Of a DNA stretch of 64,000 bases, positions 36,684 through 46,552 are shown in pieces; within the stretch, counting starts at the first letter, position 1, and the number at the start of each line of letters is the position of its first letter. Source of the DNA: Achromobacter sp. HZ34 (GTDB lineage: Bacteria > Pseudomonadota > Gammaproteobacteria > Burkholderiales > Burkholderiaceae_B); contig NZ_NJIX01000001.1 in NCBI RefSeq assembly GCF_002209485.1, forward strand, positions 1,488,001 through 1,552,000, written 5' to 3'. The notes below the pieces were generated by a model. It was not told the DNA's origin. It did not search any database and was given only the letters and a program-made list of their open reading frames with translations. Made by a program: the position numbers and the translations under genes.

Positions 36684-37264
36684 TTACGCGGGTGGCGTGG
36701 CGAACAACTTTAGAAAATCAGGATCGTTGAGCAATTTGCCTATCAGTGCCTGAAAAATGGACGATGCTTGCGTAAGACCGTCTTGGACTGCCAACACCCC
36801 GATGAACTGCACATCCCAGGATCTGTGCACGTCCAGCTCTTGTCGTAGACGACCTGACCTGCCTGCTGAACCGTGATGCGAGCGCTTGCGTCCGCTTTAC
36901 CGTCTCTGATTTCGGCGGAAGTCAGCGTGGGAACAATGGTAGTGTCCGCCATCGCATCGAAATTCCCAGAGGTCGTCAGTTCCGCACGCACCGCATCCAC
37001 TAGATAATCGGACCACGACTGTTCGCCCGGTGCAGCGATCTTCACCACCCGAACAGAAGCGTGTGTGCCCAAGGCCCCACTTGTCGCCGCGTTGACCTTC
37101 GCACGCGCCGTTGGAGGCAGGCGGTTGAGAGCGATCTGGTTGGCAAGGCCAACTTGATACGGTGGTGCTTGTTGCGTGACGCACCCCGAGAGCAAAAGCG
37201 TAGAAACCAGCGGATAAACCGCCGCGGCCTTTGCGTGGCGTAAAACCGAACGCAGTTTTTTCAT
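36684..37264 (-). pseudogene. lipoprotein gene with a frameshift
   Basis: The reading frame from ATG 37264 encodes a lipoprotein signal with lipobox LLLSGC (Cys28) and a conserved-looking domain up to QAGQVVYDK. It then runs into a Cys/His-rich tail and stops at 36743. Shifting frame near 36840 restores a sensible C-terminus (ELDVHRSWDVQFIGVLAV, then GKLLNDPDFLKLF) that ends at TAA 36684. A single-base deletion in the sequence AAGAGCTGG explains this. Either the gene is inactivated or the base call is wrong. Function unknown; envelope location expected. Its start overlaps the stop of a truncated partner gene. Confidence 0.7.
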
Positions 37265-37497
37265 TGTTGAGCCAAGTCAGATCCGTCATCGATTTCTTGG
37301 AGTGCCTTACCTAGCAGTTGGGCAACGACGGTCCGCACGGCTTGGTCCAGGCTGAGCGGCCTGAGTCCAGGCGGCCCTGCCTTATTGCCCACAGTCGACT
37401 GGATCGACAGAGAGAAAGCTTCATCTACGCCGAGTCCCTCGCCTGTGACCCGGGGCGGATAATCAATGCGCGGCGGCGCCCTGCTCAGGCACAGGAT
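37261..37497 (-). pseudogene. 3' remnant of a gene once coupled to the lipoprotein
   Basis: An open frame of about 78 codons runs from the alpha/beta hydrolase stop to TGA 37261, reading IDYPPRVTGEGLGVDEAF, then LSLDQAVRTVVAQLLGKAL. It has protein-like composition but no start codon at its beginning, and its stop overlaps the lipoprotein ATG (ATGA), as in a coupled operon. The N-terminal part is missing, so it looks truncated by a rearrangement that brought in the hydrolase gene. An internal GTG (37392) could start a 43-residue product. Confidence 0.6.
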
Positions 37498-38391
37498 TCA
37501 AGCCGCCCAGGCGGCAATATCCAGCACCGCGTCGGTGAACGCCCGCGGCGCTTCCTGCGGCAGGTTGTGGCCGGCGTTCGCCACGACGCGATTTTCGTGG
37601 CGTCCGGTGAAGCGCCGCGCGCCCGCTGCCCTGCCGCCCGGCGGCGACACGCCATCCGTGGCGCCTTCCAGCGTGATCGTGGGCACGGTGATGGGCGGCA
37701 TGGCGGCAAGGCGGCGCTCGATATCGTCGAACAGGGGATCGCCCTCGACCAGTCCGAAACGATGCCGGTAAGAGTGGACGACCACGTCGACGAAATCGGG
37801 GTTGTCGAAGGCGACGGCGGAACGCGCGTAGGTGGCGTCGTCGAAGGGCCAGGTGGGCGACCATAGCGACCACAGGAGGCGGCAGAACTCGCGTCGGTTT
37901 TCCGTCAGTCCGGCGCGGCCGCGGTCGCTGTGCAGGTAGTACTGGTACCACATGCGCAGTTCTTTTTCGGGACTGGCCGGCCGCCCCGCCTTGGCGATGT
38001 CCTGGATGTTGTAGCCGTTCACCGAAACCAGCCCGCGTGCCCGCGCCGGATCCAGCGCCGCCACGATGCATGCCGCCCGGCCGCCCCAGTCATAGCCGCC
38101 CAGGACGGCCTGATCGATTTGCAGCGCATCGAGCAGCGACAACAGATCCGCCCCCAGCGCCGCCTGCTGCCCCGAACGCAGGGTCGTGGGCGCCAGGAAA
38201 CGCGTCGGCCCATAGCCCCGCAGATACGGCGCGATGACGCGCGCGCCCTGCGAGGCCAAGGCCGGCGTCACTTCATCGTAGGCATGGATGTCGTAAGGAA
38301 ACCCATGCAGCAGCACCACCGGCCATCCGTCGGGCGGGCCTTGCTCGTCATACGCAATGTCGAGCTGGTGGCAGGCGATATTCTTGAGCAT
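37498..38391 (-). CDS. alpha/beta hydrolase, epoxide hydrolase-like
   Basis: The 297-residue protein starts at MLKNIACHQLDI with AAGG upstream. It has the oxyanion segment VVLLHGFPYDIHAY, the nucleophile elbow GGYDWGGRAA with Asp in place of Ser, and the late His in VVANAGHNLPQEAP. An Asp nucleophile next to Trp is typical of epoxide hydrolases and related dehalogenases. It follows a LysR gene on the same strand by 69 bases. Substrate unknown. Confidence 0.85.
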   Translation of the reverse strand: MLKNIACHQLDIAYDEQGPPDGWPVVLLHGFPYDIHAYDEVTPALASQGARVIAPYLRGYGPTRFLAPTTLRSGQQAALGADLLSLLDALQIDQAVLGGYDWGGRAACIVAALDPARARGLVSVNGYNIQDIAKAGRPASPEKELRMWYQYYLHSDRGRAGLTENRREFCRLLWSLWSPTWPFDDATYARSAVAFDNPDFVDVVVHSYRHRFGLVEGDPLFDDIERRLAAMPPITVPTITLEGATDGVSPPGGRAAGARRFTGRHENRVVANAGHNLPQEAPRAFTDAVLDIAAWAA

Positions 38392-38460
38392 GAAGGCCTT
38401 CTCCAAAGCATTGCAATGTGCGCGCCGTGCACGCTGGTCGTCCAGGAATTCGAACACGAA

Positions 38461-39360
38461 TCACGCCGCCAGTTCGGGCTGCGCGATCTCGATCACCCAT
38501 GCCACGAAGGCCTTCACCGCGGCGGTGGCGCGGGCTTGCGGATAGACGATGGAAATCGGCACGGGAGCGCAGCGAGCGTCCGCCAGCACTTCCCGCAGCC
38601 GCCCGCTGCGCAGATAAATCGACGCGGCCAGTGCGGACAGCTGGATCAGGCCCAGCCCTTCCAGGCCGCAGTGCAGGTAGGCCTCGGTCTCGTTGAGAGC
38701 ATAGCGGCTGGCATAGGTCATCGCCACCTCCTGGCCATCGATGCGGAAGCGCCAGTCCAAAGGGCGCCCGGTCGCGTTGGACAGATAGTTGACCACGCGG
38801 TGCCTGGCCAAGGCGTCGACGGTATCCGGCTCGCCGAAGCGGGCCAGGTACTTGGGCGACGCGCAAGTCAGCCAGGCCATCTGGCCCAGCGGGCGCGCCA
38901 CCAGGGTGGAATCCGCCAAGGCGCCGCTACGGATCGCACAATCGATGCCCTCGTAGATCAGGTCCGCCGGCCGGTCACTCAAACCCAACACGACTTCGAT
39001 GTCGGGGTAGCGCGCCTCGAATTCGAGCAGCCGGGGAATCACGATCGCACGGCCGATGAGACCCGGCATATCCACGCGCACGCGTCCACGCGGCGCCTGG
39101 TTGGTGGCGGACAGGTCGTGTTCGGCCTGCGCGATATCGGCAAGAATGGCGTGGCAGGCCGCCAGATAACGCTCACCCGCGTCGGTCAGGCTCAGGCTGC
39201 GGGTGCTGCGGCGAAGCAAAGCCGTGCCCAGATGAGATTCCAGGTTCTTGACCGTCGTCGTTACCGACGAACGCGGCATCCCGAGCGACTGCGCGGCCTT
39301 GCTGAAGCTGCGCGCCTGGACGACCCGTACGAACGTCGCCATCGCGTGAAGTTTGTCCAT
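38461..39360 (-). CDS. LysR family regulator
   Basis: This 299-residue regulator has the N-terminal HTH (MDKLHAMATFVRVVQARSF, SKAAQSLGMPRSSVTTTVK) and an effector domain (GRVRVDMPGLIGRAIVIPRL). It lies upstream of the epoxide-hydrolase-like gene on the same strand and divergent from the NmrA-type gene, so it may control both. No clear dyad was found in the 256-base divergent region. Confidence 0.92.
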   Translation of the reverse strand: MDKLHAMATFVRVVQARSFSKAAQSLGMPRSSVTTTVKNLESHLGTALLRRSTRSLSLTDAGERYLAACHAILADIAQAEHDLSATNQAPRGRVRVDMPGLIGRAIVIPRLLEFEARYPDIEVVLGLSDRPADLIYEGIDCAIRSGALADSTLVARPLGQMAWLTCASPKYLARFGEPDTVDALARHRVVNYLSNATGRPLDWRFRIDGQEVAMTYASRYALNETEAYLHCGLEGLGLIQLSALAASIYLRSGRLREVLADARCAPVPISIVYPQARATAAVKAFVAWVIEIAQPELAA

Positions 39361-39616
39361 GGATCCTGTCTGCCTGTCGTACTTGCTTGCGGGAATGCCT
39401 TCGCGCCTGCGCCCTATTCGACACGAAGCGCCTGATGTTATCAACCCGCCCCGTTCAAGCGCCTGGCTTCCCGTGCATTGTGCATTCACGCGCGGCGAAC
39501 AATGGCGAAGGCACGCGCCCCTACACTGGAAATCACACAGGGGGCGCGCTTTCAAGCCGTGAGCGCATCGCGCGGCGCCCCATTACGCAAACACGTATAT
39601 CTGGGCGAGACCCTTC

Positions 39617-40546
39617 ATGATGAACGACAAAGCAATCCTGGTCCTGGGCGCGGGCCAACTCGGCATGGCCGTGCTGCGCCACCTGGCGGCACGCGCGCGA
39701 CAGGGTGCCGGCGTTACCCTCTCGGTGCTGTTGCGCGCCGCGACCATCGCTTCCAGCGATCCGGCCAAGCAACAGGACCTGGCGGACCTGGACGCCCTGG
39801 GCGTGCGCATCGTCCAAGGTGACCTGGCCGCGCTATCCAGCGCCGAACTGGCCGCCAGCTTCGGCCGCTTCGACACGGTAATTTCATGCACGGGTTTCGT
39901 CGGCGGGCCGGGCGTGCAACGCAAGATCGCGCGTGCCGCCCTGGATGGTGGGGTCGGACGCTTCATCCCGTGGCAGTTCGGCGTGGATTATGACGTCATC
40001 GGCCGGGGCAGCCCGCAGGACCTGTTCGACGAACAGCTGGACGTACGAGACATGTTGCGGGCGCAGGAAAGGACCGAATGGATCATCATATCCACGGGCA
40101 TGTTCACCAGCTTCCTGTTTGAACCCGCATTCGGCGTGGTCGACCTGGCGGCCAATACCGTGAACGCGCTAGGAAGTTTGGACACCGCCGTCACGCTGAC
40201 GACAGCCGACGACATCGGCGCCTTGACGGCCGACATCCTGTTCGCCGAGCCGCGCATCGTCAACGACGTGGTGCACATCGCGGGCGACACCGTCACCTAC
40301 GGCGAGATCGCGGACGCCCTGGATCGCGTTCGCGGCGTCAAGGTGCGGCGCCACGTATGGACCGTGCCGGCGCTGAAAGACCAACTGGCTGCCGATCCCG
40401 ACAATTCCATGCGTAAATACCGCGCCGTCTTCGCCGAAGGGCGCGGCGTCGCCTGGGACCAGAAGCAGACGTTCAACGCAAGGCGCGGCATCGCCGTGTG
40501 CGGCTTGGACCAATGGCTGGACGACCACGCAACGGCGTTCGGCTAA
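39617..40546 (+). CDS. NmrA-like / isoflavone-reductase-like NAD(P)-binding protein
   Basis: This 309-residue protein has the dinucleotide motif ILVLGAGQLGMAVLRHLA at its N-terminus, TVISCTGFVGGPGVQRKIA and FIPWQFGVDYDVIG, typical of the atypical SDR group of NmrA and phenylpropanoid reductases. The equivalent of the catalytic Lys is not obvious, so it may be a redox sensor or a reductase. It is divergent from the LysR gene and convergent with the barrel-protein gene, two bases apart. Confidence 0.83.
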   Translation: MMNDKAILVLGAGQLGMAVLRHLAARARQGAGVTLSVLLRAATIASSDPAKQQDLADLDALGVRIVQGDLAALSSAELAASFGRFDTVISCTGFVGGPGVQRKIARAALDGGVGRFIPWQFGVDYDVIGRGSPQDLFDEQLDVRDMLRAQERTEWIIISTGMFTSFLFEPAFGVVDLAANTVNALGSLDTAVTLTTADDIGALTADILFAEPRIVNDVVHIAGDTVTYGEIADALDRVRGVKVRRHVWTVPALKDQLAADPDNSMRKYRAVFAEGRGVAWDQKQTFNARRGIAVCGLDQWLDDHATAFG

Positions 40547-40548
40547 CG

Positions 40549-41127
40549 CTACTCCACCGCCTGGAACATCGTTCGCTTGGTGTTGCGAAACGACGGCCGG
40601 ACGCGGTCGCTCCAGGAGCTGGCGCGCACGGCCAGCCATGGGGGGCTGCCGAAGGTTTCGCGGGTGTGCAGGTCGTAGCAGGCGTGATAGCGCGGCGCTG
40701 CTTCGCACAGATAACGACGCGCGCGCACGGAGCCCGGAACCGAGGCCAGGCCGGGCAGATGCTCTTCCTCGTACCAGGCGTTGAAGTCCTGCTCCGCTTC
40801 AGCCAGCACATCCGTTTCCACCACGTAGTGCCACGGCGCCGGCTGGCCCGCCGACGCGCCCGCACGGTCTGTCGTCAGGCGCAGGACGCGCACCGCCACC
40901 TGCGGATACAGGCGGCCGGCCACCGCGCGCAAGGCCGCCAGGCTGCGATCGGCGATCTGCTCGTCGGGATGCAGATACACATAGGTCTCCGCGTGCTCCA
41001 CCGCGCTGTACGCATGCACCTTGGCCGTGCCCGCGCCGGCGTCCATGGCGATCTGCTGGCGCAAGGCTTGCAGATCCGCTCCGCCCAGGCGCCGGCCTTC
41101 CAGGCGCAACAACAAAATCTCCGTCAT
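40549..41127 (-). CDS. dimeric alpha/beta-barrel-like protein of unknown function
   Basis: The 192-residue protein carries in its C-terminal half DFNAWYEEEHLPGLASVPG and ARRYLCEAAPRYHACYDL, a pattern seen in EthD/DUF4286-like dimeric barrel proteins. The N-terminal half may be a second, diverged copy (AYSAVEHAETYVYLHPDEQ). It is the last gene of the minus-strand lactonase-Bug-CMD operon, which suggests a small catabolic or isomerising role. GAGGACAGG precedes the ATG. Confidence 0.65.
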   Translation of the reverse strand: MTEILLLRLEGRRLGGADLQALRQQIAMDAGAGTAKVHAYSAVEHAETYVYLHPDEQIADRSLAALRAVAGRLYPQVAVRVLRLTTDRAGASAGQPAPWHYVVETDVLAEAEQDFNAWYEEEHLPGLASVPGSVRARRYLCEAAPRYHACYDLHTRETFGSPPWLAVRASSWSDRVRPSFRNTKRTMFQAVE

Positions 41128-41139
41128 GCCTGTCCTCTC

Positions 41140-41682
41140 TCAATGCCCTATCCGCAAGGCGGACAGAAAACGCGACACCATGTTGTAGGCCGCCACCGTG
41201 GCCGCCAGTTCCACCATGCCCTGCTCGCCCAGGGACGGCGCCAGCGCATCGTAGCAGGCGTCGCTGACGTCGATATCGCGCGTCATGGCGTCCGTGAACG
41301 CCACCACGTCACGTTCCTGCGCGGTCAGGCCCGCGATGTCCACGGGCGCACGTTCGGTGCGCAAGGCCTCGACCAAAGCGTCATCCATGCCCGCCTTCAA
41401 GGCATGCGGCACATGCGCCTCGAACTCATAAGGCGCACGATTGAGCACCGCCACGCGCAGGATGACCAGCTCGCGCAGGCGCGGCGACAGGCCGATGCGA
41501 TTGCGTATGGCGGTCAGCATGGCCTCCCACCCCTGCACCACCGCCGGGCTGTTCAACAGCACTTGATATAGCGGCGAAATGCGGCCGCGCTCGGCCATGA
41601 TGCGCGCTTCCATTTCCGCCAGTTCCGGCCGCGTTCCCGGCACCACCGGCGCGACGCGCGGTCCTTTATGAGTATCTGCCAT
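41140..41682 (-). CDS. carboxymuconolactone decarboxylase family protein
   Basis: The 180-residue protein has the CMD-family helical core (LSPRLRELVILRVAVLNRAPYEFEAH and ERDVVAFTDAMT). The AhpD-like CxxC is absent: the motif reads VLNRAPYEFEAH, so it is not a peroxidase partner of the thiol type. Members without cysteines decarboxylate or isomerise lactones, which fits its place beside a LigI-type lactonase. It starts three bases after the Bug stop. Confidence 0.85.
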   Translation of the reverse strand: MADTHKGPRVAPVVPGTRPELAEMEARIMAERGRISPLYQVLLNSPAVVQGWEAMLTAIRNRIGLSPRLRELVILRVAVLNRAPYEFEAHVPHALKAGMDDALVEALRTERAPVDIAGLTAQERDVVAFTDAMTRDIDVSDACYDALAPSLGEQGMVELAATVAAYNMVSRFLSALRIGH

Positions 41683-41685
41683 GTC

Positions 41686-42639
41686 TCAATCCACCTTGAT
41701 GTTCTTGCGTTGAATCAGGTCCGTCCACTTCTTGCGGTCACTGGCGATCAAGTCCGCCAGTTCCTGCGGCGAAGTCGGCGCGGGTTCGGCGCCGAAGCCT
41801 TGCAGCTTCTTGTTCGCCTCCGGGTTGGCCAGGGCGGCACGCACCGCGGCATTGAGTTTATTGACGATCTCCGGGGGCGTGCCAGCCGGCGCCAGCAAAC
41901 CATACCAGTTGTTCGACTCGACGTTGGGGACGCCCTGCTCGGCCAAGGTCTTGACGTTGGGCAGCACCGCCAGGCGCGCCGGCGCGGCAACGCCCAGGGC
42001 CTTGAGTTTGCCACCCTGGATATGCGCGATGAGCCCGGGCACGTCGCCGAAAAAGCCCGCCACCTGATTGCCCATCAGGTCGTTGATCACCGGCGCGGCG
42101 CCCTTGTAAGGCACGTGCAGCAGGTTGGCCTTGCTGGCATCGGTGAACATCTCCAGCGCCAGATGGGGAATGCTGCCGACGCCCGACGAACCGATGGCCA
42201 CCGGTTGCGACGCGGTCTTCGAACGGGCGACGAAATCCGCCGCATCGGTGGCCGGGTTGGCCGGGTTCACCACCAGCACGGTGGCGTTGTTGACCACGCG
42301 CGAGACCGGCGCGAAATCCTTCACCGGGTCATAAGGCAGGCTTTGATACAGCGCCGGGCTGATGGACACCGCGCCGACGCTGGTGAGGAACAGCACGCTG
42401 CCATCGCGCGGCCCCTTGGCGACATAGGCCGCGCCGATATTGCCGTTGGCGCCGGGCTTGTTCTCGACGATCACAGATTGGTGCAGCTCGCGTGTCAGCT
42501 GTTCCGCCAGCACGCGGCCCACCAGGTCCACCGGGCCGCCTGGGGGAAAAGCCACGATGAGGCGGACGGGACCGTCGGCCGAGGCGCTACCGCAGGCGGC
42601 CAGCGCCAACACGCCGACGGCGAAAATTCGTTTGAACAT
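41686..42639 (-). CDS. Bug family tripartite tricarboxylate transporter substrate-binding protein
   Basis: The 317-residue protein starts at MFKRIFAVGVLALAACG with AGGAGA upstream; the leader LALAACG could be a lipobox or a normal signal. The Bug motifs PVRLIVAFPPGGPVDLVGR, ENKPGANGNIGAAYVA and VPYKGAAPVINDLMGNQVA follow. It binds an organic acid in the periplasm and is encoded between the lactonase and CMD genes. This is the second Bug gene in the window. Confidence 0.93.
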   Translation of the reverse strand: MFKRIFAVGVLALAACGSASADGPVRLIVAFPPGGPVDLVGRVLAEQLTRELHQSVIVENKPGANGNIGAAYVAKGPRDGSVLFLTSVGAVSISPALYQSLPYDPVKDFAPVSRVVNNATVLVVNPANPATDAADFVARSKTASQPVAIGSSGVGSIPHLALEMFTDASKANLLHVPYKGAAPVINDLMGNQVAGFFGDVPGLIAHIQGGKLKALGVAAPARLAVLPNVKTLAEQGVPNVESNNWYGLLAPAGTPPEIVNKLNAAVRAALANPEANKKLQGFGAEPAPTSPQELADLIASDRKKWTDLIQRKNIKVD

Positions 42640-42714
42640 GGCAAGTCTCCTTTGAATTCTTTTCTTTGTATGCATGACACGCGGGCAGGCACCACGCCTG
42701 GCCGCGGATCCCGG

Positions 42715-43578
42715 TCAGAAGCCGTACAGGCGCGCCGGGTTGTCGACCAGGATGCGTTGCCGTGCAGCGGCATCCGGCACGGCCTGGAAGAACAGGTCGA
42801 CCAACTCACCGTCGTCGGGCATGTCGCCCACCACGTTGGGATGCGGCCAATCGGTCCCCCACAGCACGCGGTCCGGCATGGCCTGGACCAGCGCGCCCAC
42901 GAAAGGCAGGCTTTCCGCGTAGGGACGCTTGCCCAGGCTGATGCGATCCACGCCCGACACCTTGACCCAGGCCTGCGCCACATCCGCCAGGCGCAGCAGC
43001 CCCTGGAACGCGGGCTGGTCCAGCCCGTCGCCGGCTCGCACGCGCCCCATGTGGTCCACCACGAAAGGCAGCGGCAGTTTGCGCAACGTTGGCAGCAGCG
43101 CGGTCAGGGCCGGTCCGTCGACATGCAGGCAGACGTGCCAGCCGAAGGCGGCCACCTGCCGGACGATACGGTCGAAGACCTCGGGCGCCGGCGGCTTGCC
43201 CAGGTGCGCGACGAAGTTGAAGCGGGCGGCGCGGATGCCACCGGCGTGCAGCGCCTCGATCTGCGCATCGGTGGCGCCGGCGCCCAGCAGGCCGACGCCG
43301 CGATAACGGCCCTGGCTGCGGGCGATGGCATCGAGCAGCGCCCCGTGGTCGGCGCCATGGCAGGCGGCCTGCACGATCACGGCGCGCTCCACGCCCAGGT
43401 GACGGTGCAGTGCGGCCAGCTTCTCGTAGGGCGCGTCAGGCGGCGTGTACGACCGCTGCTCGGCGTAGGGAAACACCGACGCCGGGCCGAAGATATGGCA
43501 ATGGCTGTCGCAGGTCAGTGGCGGTAGAACGTTGCGTGGACGTGAGGGCGTGTCCAGCGGGGGCAGGCAATCCGGCAT
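42715..43578 (-). CDS. amidohydrolase, 2-pyrone-4,6-dicarboxylate lactonase (LigI)-like
   Basis: This 287-residue member of the amidohydrolase superfamily has the first metal pair in CDSHCHIFGP, the middle LPFVVDHMGRV and the late Asp in LWGTDWPHPNVV. The arrangement matches LigI-type lactonases, which open 2-pyrone-4,6-dicarboxylate in the protocatechuate 4,5-cleavage route. It heads the minus-strand operon with the Bug, CMD and barrel genes, and is divergent from a LysR gene. Exact substrate is inferred. Confidence 0.85.
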   Translation of the reverse strand: MPDCLPPLDTPSRPRNVLPPLTCDSHCHIFGPASVFPYAEQRSYTPPDAPYEKLAALHRHLGVERAVIVQAACHGADHGALLDAIARSQGRYRGVGLLGAGATDAQIEALHAGGIRAARFNFVAHLGKPPAPEVFDRIVRQVAAFGWHVCLHVDGPALTALLPTLRKLPLPFVVDHMGRVRAGDGLDQPAFQGLLRLADVAQAWVKVSGVDRISLGKRPYAESLPFVGALVQAMPDRVLWGTDWPHPNVVGDMPDDGELVDLFFQAVPDAAARQRILVDNPARLYGF

Positions 43579-43990
43579 GTGTATCTATGTCTCGAATTCG
43601 TTTTCGCGGTCTTGTCATGACATGGTGATGCAAAGCCGAAATCGAAACAACGCTATATCTTTGATTTCTGATATAGCAGAATTCGATATCTTGGTGAGTT
43701 GGAGGGTAGCGCCTCGCGGCGCGGGAAAGAAGGGGGGCCGGGGCGGCCCCTCCGGCCCCCTCCCTTTGGCCCTGCCCCTATCCTCGATTCTTCCGCCTGT
43801 CCCTGATCCCGGCACCTGATCCCTACCGCCTACCACCTACCACCTGTCCCCCGCCACCTACCACCTACCACCTTCCACCTACCACCTACCACCTTCCACC
43901 TTCCACCTTCCACCTTCCACCTTCCACCTTCCACCTTCCCCTTTCTTCTTTCCACCTTTCACCTCCACCTTCCCCGTCATCTTCATCGTC
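43579..43990. other. intergenic region LigI-like/LysR with repeat tract
   Basis: The 412-base divergent region has an AT-rich first 110 bases, probably holding the LigI-like promoter (for example TGATATAGCAGAATTCGATAT, a near-dyad). It then has a GC-rich stretch and a long pyrimidine tract made of 7-base repeats that reaches the LysR start. Confidence 0.55.
43823..43975 (+). repeat. heptanucleotide tandem repeat (CTWCCAC)n
   Basis: Sixteen 7-base units lie in register from 43823 to 43934, 13 of them exact CTACCAC or CTTCCAC; the last six (43893-43934) are identical CTTCCAC. A further 41 bases are decayed units. The tract ends 16 bases before the LysR ATG, where the ribosome site and promoter should be. 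Length change by slippage would alter spacing there. Confidence 0.9.
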
Positions 43991-44905
43991 ATGGATCTGC
44001 GTCAGATCGAATACTTCGTCCGGGTGGCCGAACATCGCAGTTTCTCCCGCGCGGCCGGGCAGTTGGCGGTGTCGCAGCCTTCTCTCAGCCGCCAGGTCGG
44101 CCTGCTGGAACAGGAACTAGGCCAGCATCTGCTCTACCGCAACGGCCGCGGCGTGGAGCCCACCGAAGCGGGCCTGCGCTTCCTGGAACATGCGCGCGCC
44201 CTGCTGGCGCTGGCCGAGCGCGCCAAGGAAGACCTGCGCAGCATGGGCGACACCCCCAGCGGCAAGCTGATCCTGGGCCTGCCGCCGCGCATCGCCCTGG
44301 TCCTGACACCACCGCTGGTGCGGGCCTTTCACCAGGCTTTTCCCGACGCGTCCATCACGGTGGCCGAAGGCCTCAGCGTGCAGGTGCGCGAATGGCTGCT
44401 GGCCGGCCGGGTGGACCTGGCCATGCTCTACGATCCGCCGCCCTCGCCCCAACTGACCTATGAATCGCTGTTTCGCGAGGAACTGGTGCTGGCGGCAGCC
44501 CGCGTCCATCGCCCCGACCTGCCGGCCCGCGTCACCGTGGCGCAGCTGCGCGACTACCCCTTGATCCTGCCATCGGCGCCCAATGCCATCCGCGCCCTGG
44601 TGGAAAGCGTCTGCCGCGCGCATGGCGTCCATCTGCGGGTGATCGCCGAAGTCGACGCCGTGCATACCCTCGTCGAGCTGGCCAACCAGGGCCCCGCCTG
44701 CGCCATCCTGCCGCGTTCGGCGGTGCGCGGCCCCGAGCCGCAGCCCGACCTGGCCGTGGCCAGCATCGTCGCCCCCCGCATCCTCAACGACCTCGTCCTG
44801 GCCAGCCCACGCCATCGGCCCGCCACCCGCCTTGCCAGCGCCACGGCCACGCTGCTGCGCGGCCTGGACCTGGCTGCCGCGTTCCAGGGACGCGCCGCGC
44901 CCTGA
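43991..44905 (+). CDS. LysR family regulator (CbbR/NAC-like)
   Basis: This 304-residue regulator opens MDLRQIEYFVRVAEHRSFSR with helix-turn-helix AGQLAVSQPSLSRQVGLLEQ, then an effector domain (GKLILGLPPRIALVLTPPLV). It is divergent from the LigI-like operon and probably controls it. There is no recognisable ribosome site: the 16 bases before the ATG follow directly on a pyrimidine repeat tract. Confidence 0.92.
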   Translation: MDLRQIEYFVRVAEHRSFSRAAGQLAVSQPSLSRQVGLLEQELGQHLLYRNGRGVEPTEAGLRFLEHARALLALAERAKEDLRSMGDTPSGKLILGLPPRIALVLTPPLVRAFHQAFPDASITVAEGLSVQVREWLLAGRVDLAMLYDPPPSPQLTYESLFREELVLAAARVHRPDLPARVTVAQLRDYPLILPSAPNAIRALVESVCRAHGVHLRVIAEVDAVHTLVELANQGPACAILPRSAVRGPEPQPDLAVASIVAPRILNDLVLASPRHRPATRLASATATLLRGLDLAAAFQGRAAP

Positions 44906-44951
44906 CCCCACGCTGGATTGTGTGGCACCGGTGCCGAGCCGCCCACGCGCC

Positions 44952-45055
44952 GCCGGAGCCGAGCCAGCCCGCGTTGCGCCTGAGCCAAGCCACCCCGCGC
45001 GGCGCCTGAGCCACGCCAGCCCGCGCGCCGCCGGAGCCAAGGCAGCCCGCGTGGC
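44952..45055 (+). repeat. four 26-bp imperfect tandem repeats before argG
   Basis: Units start at 44952, 44978, 45004 and 45030. All share GCC(G/T)GAGCC, a variable base pair, GCCA or GGCA, then CCCGCG. A decayed partial copy precedes the first. The tract lies 104 bases before the argG start, in its likely leader or promoter region. Confidence 0.85.
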
Positions 45056-45153
45056 GCCGGCCGCAAGTCCCGGCCGGCAGGGCCGGACACACGCCCGCTG
45101 CCCAAGGCGCCCAAACGCGATAAAATCCCCGGTTTCGTCCTTTACCTAGCTGA

Positions 45154-46488
<1,335 letters not shown>

Positions 46489-46509
46489 GCCCCACGTTTT
46501 CCGCGCTTC

Positions 46510-46551
46510 AAAAGAAAAACGCCCGTCAGTTGATCAGGGCGTTTTTCTTTT
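46510..46551. terminator. bidirectional terminator argG/kup
   Basis: A 15-bp stem AAAAGAAAAACGCCC with its complement encloses a 12-base loop; A and T runs on either side suit both convergent genes. Confidence 0.85.
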
Positions 46552-46552
46552 C

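Noticed and set aside
44952-45055. CRISPR array
   Set aside because: The repeats are directly adjacent with no spacers and are imperfect; no cas genes are present.
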